Shown here piece after piece: positions 1 through 5,395 of a stretch of DNA of 5,395 nt; the first letter of the stretch is position 1; each line of letters opens with the position of its first letter. The position numbers and the translations under genes are program-made. Location: positions 1 to 5,395 of the forward strand of contig CANHSD010000201.1 of assembly GCA_947463105.1 (NCBI GenBank), written 5' to 3'. The notes beneath the pieces are model-generated. The model made no database searches. It saw only the letters and a program-made list of their open reading frames with translations, and was not told the DNA's origin. Origin of the DNA: Chitinophagaceae bacterium (lineage in GTDB: Bacteria; Bacteroidota; Bacteroidia; Chitinophagales; Chitinophagaceae).

Positions 1-2248
1 GGTTTTTGAAGGTGATGCCAAGGAAAATATTCCTGCATCCACCATCGCCTTGGGTATTTGGAAGGAACTGTTGCCAGAAGATCATATCGTTTTCGGCAAC
101 AAGAAAGATAATTTTTGGGAAATGGGTGACACTGGGCCATGCGGTCCTTGCAGTGAAATCCATGTGGATTGCAGGTCTGAGGAAGAAAGGGCGGCCGTAC
201 CCGGCCATCTCTTGGTCAACAAAGACCATCCACAGGTCATCGAGATCTGGAACAATGTATTCATCCAGTACAACCGGTTGAAGGATGGAACACTGCAACC
301 CCTTGCGGCTACCCATGTGGACACGGGGATGGGGCTTGAGCGCCTGGTCCGCGTTTTGCAAGGAAAGTCTTCCAATTATGATACTGATATTTTTTCAGGC
401 TCCATACAAACCACAGAAGTAATTTCTGGTAAAAAATATACTGCCGGAGACTCAAAACAAGATGTGGCCTTCAGGGTTTTGGCCGACCACATACGGGCCA
501 TTGCATTTACCATTGCTGATGGTCAGCTGCCATCAAATACAGGAGCGGGCTACGTGATCAGAAGAATACTGCGCAGGGCTGTGCGGTATTATTATTCCTA
601 TCTTGATGTGAAGGAGCCCATGCTGCATCAATTGTTGCCTGGATTGGCTGAGCAGTTCAATGTGGTTTTTCCTGAACTGCAGGCCCAGCTGGGATTCATT
701 GCTAAAGTGGTGAAAGAAGAGGAGGAAACATTCCTGCGAACATTGGGTAAGGGATTGAAAAAAATTGATGATCTTCTTCAACAGGCAAAACAATCAGGCA
801 CCATTGATGGTGCTGCGGCATTTGAATTGTACGATACCTATGGCTTCCCCATCGACCTTACCCGATTGATTGCTTTGGAGCAGGAAGTATTGGTAGACGA
901 AGAGGGTTTTGAGCGTGAAATGCAGGTGCAAAAAAACAGGAGTCGTGCTGCTACTGCATCAGACGTAGAAGACTGGGTTGATGTTTCCCAACCATCCATG
1001 ACTGGGAAAGCATTTGTTGGGTATGATGAATTGTCCTGCAGCACCAATTTGCTGCGGTATAGAAAGGTAACAGCAAAAGGGCAAACCAATTTTCAGGTAG
1101 TGCTGGAGCAGACTCCTTTCTATGCAGAGAGTGGTGGCCAGGTCGGGGATACAGGAACCATTACCATGGGAGACCATGTAATTGAGGTACTCAACACCAA
1201 AAAAGAAAATGACCTGATTGTACATACAGTGTCGGCATTGCCTGAAACAGTTGCTGCTGCTGTTTTTGCTGCAGTCAATGTCAACAGGAGAAATGAAATC
1301 ACCAACCACCATACCCTTACCCATTTATTGCATGCAGCATTGCGCAGTGTGTTGGGAACCCATGTGGCGCAAAAAGGATCATTGGTTTCAAGTGATGGCA
1401 TGCGTTTTGATTTTTCGCATTTTGCAAAAATGACAGACGAGGAATTGGCTGCTGTCACGGCAATGGTCAATGCAAAGATCCGTGAAAATATTCCTGTTAT
1501 TATCAGGGAAATGGAAAAGGAAGAAGCCATGAATCTGGGTGCCATGGCCCTTTTCGGAGAAAAATATGGCGACAAGGTCAGGGTGGTTACCATTGATCCT
1601 TCATACTCGATTGAACTCTGTGGAGGAACACATGTTTCTCAAACAGGAGCGCTGGGTCAATGCATGATCGTATCCGAGTCAGGTGTGGCTGCTGGTGTTC
1701 GCCGCATTGAAGCTGTTTGCAGTGTTGCAGCAGAGCATAAACACCTAGAAGAGCAACACCTGCTAAAGCAAGTCAGCGCATTGCTGAAGAATCCCCGTGA
1801 GCTGGTGCGTTCTATCGAGCAGCACCTGGAGGAATTGTCTGGGATCAAAAAACAGTTGGAGCAGACAGAGAACCGGTTGCTGGGGTATTTGAAAACAGAA
1901 CTGGTGCAGAAAGCAGAAGTGGTCAACGGCATCAATTTTATTGGCGTCATCACAGAAGCCTCTTCCTCTGATTCCCTGAAAAAATTGTGCAATGATCTAC
2001 GGACCACCTATTCGTATACCCTTGTTGTTCTGGCGGCCAATATAGCAGGTAAGCCTGCTGTAGCAGTAGGCCTTTCAGATACCCTGGTTACTGAAAAAGG
2101 CCTGGATGCAGTGCTACTCATCAAGACCCATGTTGCTGGTCATATCAAAGGTGGTGGAGGCGGACAAAAATCCCTTGCTTCAGCAGGAGGGCAGGAGTTG
2201 AGTGGTTTGGCTGCTGCCATTGCTGCCATCAAAAATTCGCTGGTTTGA
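1..2248 (+). CDS. alaS: Alanyl-tRNA synthetase (AlaRS), 5'-truncated by window edge
   Basis: Class II synthetase that attaches alanine to tRNA(Ala) in the cytoplasm and hydrolyses mischarged Ser-/Gly-tRNA(Ala). The frame is open from base 2 (first residues VFEGDAKENIP) to TGA at 2246-2248, giving 748 visible residues. The family is about 870-880 residues, so roughly 125-130 N-terminal residues lie outside; a TTG at base 50 is internal, not a start. Numbering from base 2: the catalytic-core block WEMGDTGPCGPCSEIH begins near residue 39, HVDTGMGLERL near 105, and the class II motif-3-like GAGYVIRRILRRAVRY near 181. The editing domain has the metal-binding HxxxH (H437, H441, in HTLTH) and CGGTH (C540, H544). 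A helical, coiled-coil-like stretch (about 585-630) leads to the C-Ala/DHHA1 domain with a glycine-rich loop near 717. All four editing metal ligands are present, so proofreading should be intact. Identity is firm. gatB follows after 39 bases on the same strand. Confidence 0.98.
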   Translation, partial: VFEGDAKENIPASTIALGIWKELLPEDHIVFGNKKDNFWEMGDTGPCGPCSEIHVDCRSEEERAAVPGHLLVNKDHPQVIEIWNNVFIQYNRLKDGTLQPLAATHVDTGMGLERLVRVLQGKSSNYDTDIFSGSIQTTEVISGKKYTAGDSKQDVAFRVLADHIRAIAFTIADGQLPSNTGAGYVIRRILRRAVRYYYSYLDVKEPMLHQLLPGLAEQFNVVFPELQAQLGFIAKVVKEEEETFLRTLGKGLKKIDDLLQQAKQSGTIDGAAAFELYDTYGFPIDLTRLIALEQEVLVDEEGFEREMQVQKNRSRAATASDVEDWVDVSQPSMTGKAFVGYDELSCSTNLLRYRKVTAKGQTNFQVVLEQTPFYAESGGQVGDTGTITMGDHVIEVLNTKKENDLIVHTVSALPETVAAAVFAAVNVNRRNEITNHHTLTHLLHAALRSVLGTHVAQKGSLVSSDGMRFDFSHFAKMTDEELAAVTAMVNAKIRENIPVIIREMEKEEAMNLGAMALFGEKYGDKVRVVTIDPSYSIELCGGTHVSQTGALGQCMIVSESGVAAGVRRIEAVCSVAAEHKHLEEQHLLKQVSALLKNPRELVRSIEQHLEELSGIKKQLEQTENRLLGYLKTELVQKAEVVNGINFIGVITEASSSDSLKKLCNDLRTTYSYTLVVLAANIAGKPAVAVGLSDTLVTEKGLDAVLLIKTHVAGHIKGGGGGQKSLASAGGQELSGLAAAIAAIKNSLV

Positions 2249-2287
2249 TGCAGCGGTCCGTTATCTTTATCTCATTCGAAATCAACC
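2249..2287 (+). other. alaS-gatB intergenic spacer
   Basis: Thirty-nine bases between the alaS stop and the first possible gatB start. I see no inverted repeat followed by a T-run, so no intrinsic terminator, and no Shine-Dalgarno-like purine block just before 2288. A TATCTTTA at 2262-2269 resembles the Bacteroidota -7 element TAnnTTTG, but the only upstream TTTG (2244-2247) is 14 bases away, shorter than the usual spacing. Read-through from alaS into gatB is the simplest inference. Confidence 0.5.
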
Positions 2288-3745
2288 ATGACAATGTCGG
2301 AAGACCTGGCAATGAAATATGAAGCAGTAATTGGACTTGAAGTGCATGCACAATTGGAAACAAAAAGCAAGTTGTTTGCAGGGGATGCTGCAGCATTTGG
2401 CGCAGGTCCCAATACACATGTCAGCCCGATTACACTTGGCCATCCTGGCACGCTGCCCAGGATGAACAAGACTGCGATTGAGCATGCCATCAGCATGGGC
2501 CTGGTCTGTCATTGTACGATTGAGAAAAACAATTACTTCGCAAGAAAAAATTATTTTTATCCTGATCTGCCCAAAGGCTATCAGATTTCACAGCATACCA
2601 CGCCGATTTGCAGTGGTGGGTTTGTGCGCATCAACACTTCAACAGGAAGTCGTGATATTCAACTCACGAGAATACACATGGAAGAAGATGCAGGCAAAAG
2701 CATTCACGACCAGCATGATGGCCTGACATTGCTGGATTACAACCGGGCGGGTGTTCCCCTGATTGAAATTGTCACCGATCCGGTATTGCACAGTGCTGAA
2801 GAGGCGTCTGCTTACTTGACACAGATCAGAAAGCTGGTAAGGTGGATAGGAATTTGTGATGGAAACATGGAAGAAGGAAGCCTCCGTTGTGACGCCAATA
2901 TTTCAGTCAGGCCCATAGGAAGCCAATTGCTGGGAACCCGGGTGGAAGTGAAAAACCTCAACTCAATCAGGCACCTTAGGCACGCAATTGAAATTGAGAT
3001 CAATCGTTTGTCTGTCATGTGTGAAAATGGTGAGACCATTGTGCAGGAAACCAGGAGCTATGATGCAGACAGGGGCATCACTTTCTCTATTAGAACAAAA
3101 GAGGATGCAGATGATTACCGCTACTTTCCTGAGCCAGACCTTGCCCCCTTTGCGTTCACCGATGTATTTATTGATGGTATAAGGAATGCGCTACCCTCCC
3201 TTCCTGATCAAAGGGCAGGCCAATATGTTGAGGAGCATGGCCTCTCTCACTATGATGCAGAACAATTGACAGAAGAAAAGGAACTGAGTGATCTTTTTGA
3301 AAAAATTGCTGCTTCCACTCCCCATAAAAAAAACCTGGCCAATTTTCTGATTGGGCCACTGCGCGCCCATCTCCACCTTGTTGACGGCTCCTGGAATGAT
3401 GTTGCCATCTCTTCAGAAAACTGGCATCATTTGCTGGACCTGGTCGCAGCGGGAAAACTTGGGTTCTCCGTTGCTGCTCAAAAACTTTTGCCCATCATGC
3501 TTGAAGACAGCAAAGCCAATCCTTTGGCTTTGGCAGCTGCCATGAATTTGCTTCAGGATGCAGGAGATGATGAGATTGGCGCCTGGGTCCAACAGGTATT
3601 GGATGCTATGCCAGACAAGGTAGAAGAATACAGAAAAGGAAAAAAAGGGTTGATGGGTTTGTTTGTAGGGGAAGTGAAAAAAATATCAAAGGGGAAGGCA
3701 GATCCCAAAACAACAACGGAACTCCTAAGTGCACATTTAAATTAA
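2288..3745 (+). CDS. gatB: Asp-tRNA(Asn)/Glu-tRNA(Gln) amidotransferase subunit B
   Basis: GatB is the kinase/transamidase and tRNA-binding subunit of cytoplasmic GatCAB. It phosphorylates the side chain of Glu-tRNA(Gln) and/or Asp-tRNA(Asn) and amidates it with ammonia channelled from GatA. At 485 residues it is full length for the family. Visible family blocks, numbered from 2288: YEAVIGLEVHAQL (11-23), KNYFYPDLPKGYQISQ (87-102), HMEEDAGK (130-137), DYNRAGVPLIEIVT (150-163), MEEGSLRCDANISVRP (194-209), EVKNLNS (220-226), and a conserved stretch from RSYDADRG at 256 to about 285 ending in YRYFPEPDL. A helical linker and the GatB/YqeY tail follow, with GKKGLMGLFVG at 451-461 and KGKADP near 468-473. 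The start is uncertain: ATG at 2288, 2294 and 2312 are all in frame; 2312 has GGAAG at 2299-2303, eight bases upstream. gatA and gatC are not in the window. Which tRNA is served depends on whether GlnRS or AsnRS exists elsewhere. Confidence 0.98.
   Translation: MTMSEDLAMKYEAVIGLEVHAQLETKSKLFAGDAAAFGAGPNTHVSPITLGHPGTLPRMNKTAIEHAISMGLVCHCTIEKNNYFARKNYFYPDLPKGYQISQHTTPICSGGFVRINTSTGSRDIQLTRIHMEEDAGKSIHDQHDGLTLLDYNRAGVPLIEIVTDPVLHSAEEASAYLTQIRKLVRWIGICDGNMEEGSLRCDANISVRPIGSQLLGTRVEVKNLNSIRHLRHAIEIEINRLSVMCENGETIVQETRSYDADRGITFSIRTKEDADDYRYFPEPDLAPFAFTDVFIDGIRNALPSLPDQRAGQYVEEHGLSHYDAEQLTEEKELSDLFEKIAASTPHKKNLANFLIGPLRAHLHLVDGSWNDVAISSENWHHLLDLVAAGKLGFSVAAQKLLPIMLEDSKANPLALAAAMNLLQDAGDDEIGAWVQQVLDAMPDKVEEYRKGKKGLMGLFVGEVKKISKGKADPKTTTELLSAHLN
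2299..2303 (+). promoter_or_regulatory. Possible Shine-Dalgarno for an internal gatB start at 2312
   Basis: GGAAG sits eight bases before the in-frame ATG at 2312, which would give a 477-residue GatB starting MKYEAVIGLEV. It is the only purine block near the three candidate starts. Many Bacteroidota genes are translated without a Shine-Dalgarno sequence, and these bases also encode part of the longer form, so this is weak evidence for the shorter start. Confidence 0.3.
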
Positions 3746-3755
3746 AAACAATAGC
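3742..3755 (+). promoter_or_regulatory. A-rich translation leader before the thioredoxin lipoprotein gene
   Basis: The bases straddling the gatB stop and leading to ATG at 3756 are A/T-rich, with a run of five A, and contain no GGAGG-like block. This fits the known Bacteroidota pattern in which A-rich upstream bases replace a Shine-Dalgarno sequence. The 10-base gap to gatB leaves little room for a separate promoter, so cotranscription or translational coupling with gatB is likely. Confidence 0.4.
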
Positions 3756-4880
3756 ATGAAAAAAATCTTGATGGCCAGCGCATTGTTGGTTTTACTTGCT
3801 GCAGCTTCTTGCAAGCGCACAGAAAAAAATGTCAGCTTCAATTTCACAATCCTGAGCAATACTGAAAAGCAGTTTGTTTATCTTGACCTGATTGAGCTGG
3901 AGGGAGAGCCCATCACCATGGATACTGCAGTTGCTGAAATGGGTAAAGCTGTTTTTGCACTAAAGGGTGGCGCCGTCGATCCTGAGGCATTGTACAGGGT
4001 GAGGTTTGAAAAAACACAGGCTTATTTTCTGGTGATTCCAGACATGTCATCCATCAATGTTTCCGCAGACCTTAAAAGCCCCGAGCTTTTCACAACCAAT
4101 TCTGATGGAAGCAATTCTTTCAGGTTGCTCCTCTCGGGTTTCAACGCAAGGCTTCAGCAAATTGATTCCATCCGCAACGCCATTGTTGCCAAGGGTGAGG
4201 CAATGGACAGCAGCAGGGTAGTGCTTGAAACCGGTTTCCGTGATAAAATTACAGCGGCAGGTTCATTCCTGCTCAATTATGCTGATACGACAGAAACCCC
4301 AGCTGTTGCCATTTACGCACTTGGCATGTCAAGAAACCTGGTTTCTCCTGATCAGGTCAAGCCTGCACTCAATGCTATTGCAAAGCGCTTTCCCAAGTCT
4401 GCGAAAATAGCAAAACTCGCAGGAGAGCTTGATAACCAAACGGTACCCAAGCAAACAGAGGATCTTGTGGGGAAAGAAGCGCCACTGTTTGAAATGCCGG
4501 ATGTAAATGGTAAAACCATTTCTTTGGCATCATTGCGTGGCAAATATGTATTGGTTGATTTTTGGGCGAGCTGGTGCAAGCCATGCCGCATGGAAAATCC
4601 CAACGTTGTGGCAGCTTACCAGCAATTCAAGGATAAAAATTTTACTGTGCTCGGTGTTTCGTTGGACAAGGACAAAGACGCCTGGATAAATGCCATCAAA
4701 GAAGATGGACTGTCCTGGACACATATCAGTGACCTCAAGCAATGGGAGAGTTCAGTGGTTCCTTTGTACCAGATTGAAGGAATTCCCTTCAATGTACTGC
4801 TTGATCCTCAGGGAAAAATCATTGCCAAAGGCCTACGGGGAGAAGAGCTTCTGGCAAAGCTCGCTGAGATCTTGAAGTGA
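3756..4880 (+). CDS. TlpA/ResA-type thioredoxin-fold lipoprotein with DUF4369-like N-terminal domain
   Basis: Predicted envelope-anchored thiol-disulfide oxidoreductase of 374 residues, complete. A lipoprotein signal peptide is visible: MKK, a hydrophobic run (residues 4-17), then AASC with C19 as the lipidated cysteine. The residues after C19 are K-R-T-E, so the acidic Bacteroidota surface-export signal is absent and a periplasm-facing position is more likely. Residues about 25-115 are beta-rich and fit DUF4369 (for example ALYRVRFEKTQAYFLVIPD). About 120-230 is a helical linker. About 240-374 is a TlpA/AhpC-TSA-like thioredoxin fold: APLFEMPDVNGK, VDFWASWCKPCRMENP with redox cysteines C274 and C277, and GIP with the cis-proline P344. 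The CxxC is intact, so it should be redox active, probably reducing disulfides in periplasmic proteins or cytochrome c maturation substrates; the real substrate is not shown. Bacteroidota carry many such paralogs, so no gene symbol is given. It lies 10 bases after gatB and probably shares its transcript. Confidence 0.93.
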   Translation: MKKILMASALLVLLAAASCKRTEKNVSFNFTILSNTEKQFVYLDLIELEGEPITMDTAVAEMGKAVFALKGGAVDPEALYRVRFEKTQAYFLVIPDMSSINVSADLKSPELFTTNSDGSNSFRLLLSGFNARLQQIDSIRNAIVAKGEAMDSSRVVLETGFRDKITAAGSFLLNYADTTETPAVAIYALGMSRNLVSPDQVKPALNAIAKRFPKSAKIAKLAGELDNQTVPKQTEDLVGKEAPLFEMPDVNGKTISLASLRGKYVLVDFWASWCKPCRMENPNVVAAYQQFKDKNFTVLGVSLDKDKDAWINAIKEDGLSWTHISDLKQWESSVVPLYQIEGIPFNVLLDPQGKIIAKGLRGEELLAKLAEILK

Positions 4881-4901
4881 TTCTTTTCAGGTATGAGGGC
4901 C
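4881..4901. other. Short convergent intergenic spacer
   Basis: Only 21 bases separate the stop codons of the lipoprotein gene (+) and the transporter gene (-). The only symmetry is TGAGGGCCTCA at 4894-4904, which overlaps the minus-strand stop. It can form at most a 4-bp stem with a 3-base loop, followed on the + strand by a T-rich but interrupted stretch. I do not regard it as a convincing terminator. Confidence 0.45.
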
Positions 4902-5395
4902 TCAACTTTTGTTCTTTGCTGCCAGCAAAAGCAGTACGGGAAGGAGAACGAGGTTGGTCAAGGTTGCCACCAGCAGTGTAAAGGAGGTGAGCCATCCCAA
5001 TGCCTGCGTGCTGCCGAATCCACTGATGACGAAAATGATGAATCCTGCAATCAAGACCAGTGAAGTATATACAATGCTGATCCCCGTCTCTCTGATGGTT
5101 TGTACAACAGTCTCATGGACCTTGCCATTGAAATGCGGTAGTTCCTGTTTGTAATTGACCAAGAAACGTATGGTAATGTCTATTGCAATGCCCAGTGCAA
5201 CGCTGAAAACCAATACGGTAGAGGGTTTGATGGCAATGCCCATCCAACCCATCAGCCCTGCTGTCATCACCAAAGGAATCAGGTTGGGAATCAAGGAGCA
5301 GATCAGGATCCTGAATGACCTGAACAGGTAAAGCATGCAAAGTGAAATAAAAAGAAAGGCCCAGAAAATGCTTTCTTTCAAACCCTTGATGATAA
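4902..5395 (-). CDS. RND-superfamily MMPL-type transporter, C-terminal part (5' end beyond window)
   Basis: The minus-strand frame is open from the right edge to TGA at 4902-4904, giving about 163 visible residues. In-frame codons (I-I-K-G) continue upstream of the TTG at 5379-5381, so that codon is internal and the gene starts outside. The fragment is mostly membrane. Numbered from the TTG codon, segments are at about 3-21, 30-50, 55-75, 102-121 and 125-155, with a polar amphipathic loop at 76-100. This matches the last five helices (TM8-TM12) of an RND permease. Family-like wording includes LFRSFRILICSLIPNLIPL, GIAIKPSTVLVFSVALGIAID and NYKQEL. The tail ends in AAKNKS right after the last helix. 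MMPL proteins are usually 700-900 residues in Bacteroidota and move lipids or other hydrophobic substrates using proton flow; the substrate cannot be read here. Where many relatives read GIAVDDTIHF, this one has GIAIDITIRF. It is convergent with the lipoprotein gene, so it belongs to another transcription unit. Confidence 0.9.
   Translation of the reverse strand, partial: IIKGLKESIFWAFLFISLCMLYLFRSFRILICSLIPNLIPLVMTAGLMGWMGIAIKPSTVLVFSVALGIAIDITIRFLVNYKQELPHFNGKVHETVVQTIRETGISIVYTSLVLIAGFIIFVISGFGSTQALGWLTSFTLLVATLTNLVLLPVLLLLAAKNKS

Noticed and set aside
50..52. TTG as a possible alaS start codon
   Set aside because: The frame is open upstream to base 2 with AlaRS-like residues (VFEGDAKENIP), and the protein would lack essential N-terminal catalytic residues. 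The gene simply starts before the window.
6..281. Plus-strand 91-codon open frame at the left edge
   Set aside because: It is out of frame with the unmistakable AlaRS catalytic-core sequence covering the same bases.
959..1324. Minus-strand open frame of 121 codons
   Set aside because: Entirely antisense to alaS, overlapping the previous shadow frame in another phase, with no domain and no leader signal.
1120..1593. Long open frame of 157 codons on the minus strand
   Set aside because: It lies wholly inside alaS, antisense to the conserved editing domain, and its translation has no recognisable domain. It is explained as a shadow of the alaS reading frame.
2244..2269. Possible Bacteroidota promoter (TTTG and TATCTTTA) before gatB
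   Set aside because: The spacing of 14 bases is shorter than the usual roughly 19-21, the -7 box lacks the final G, and the TTTG overlaps the alaS stop. Chance in AT-rich sequence is as likely.
3640..3648. Second A-rich slippery-looking tract in gatB (GGA AAA AAA GGG)
   Set aside because: It encodes the conserved GKKG of the GatB tail, which explains the lysine codons. No downstream structure was seen.
4894..4904. Inverted repeat TGAGGGCCTCA as a bidirectional terminator
   Set aside because: The arms leave a single central base, so at most 4 bp can pair with a 3-base loop, and no clean T-run follows on either strand.
5379..5381. TTG (minus strand) as the start of a small membrane protein
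   Set aside because: The frame continues to the window edge, and the sequence matches the C-terminal helices of a much larger transporter.

Overview
The window looks like an ordinary chromosomal stretch from a member of the Bacteroidota, probably close to the Chitinophagaceae. This is inferred from protein style (a DUF4369-plus-thioredoxin lipoprotein, Bacteroidota-like GatB and MMPL wording), from A-rich or featureless leaders with little Shine-Dalgarno signal, and from moderate base composition. No rRNA, tRNA, CRISPR array, insertion sequence, integrase or toxin-like gene was found, and I see no convincing new biological system here.

Layout, left to right. Bases 1-2248 (+) hold the C-terminal ~85% of alanyl-tRNA synthetase (alaS), cut by the left edge. 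After a 39-base gap, 2288-3745 (+) is a complete gatB, subunit B of the GatCAB tRNA-dependent amidotransferase. After only 10 bases, 3756-4880 (+) is a complete lipoprotein of the TlpA/ResA thioredoxin type with an N-terminal DUF4369-like domain. Then, 21 bases further and convergent, 4902-5395 (-) is the C-terminal part of an RND-superfamily MMPL-type membrane transporter whose 5' part lies beyond the right edge.

How they work together: alaS and gatB both serve accurate tRNA charging (Ala-tRNA formation with proofreading; transamidation of misacylated Glu-tRNA(Gln) and/or Asp-tRNA(Asn)). The close same-strand spacing of alaS, gatB and the thioredoxin lipoprotein suggests one transcription unit. 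The lipoprotein acts in the envelope and its link to the other two is probably only positional. The MMPL gene belongs to a separate, opposing transcription unit. All coding frames are intact as far as they are visible. Intergenic space is very small (39, 10 and 21 bases) and holds no clear terminator or promoter.
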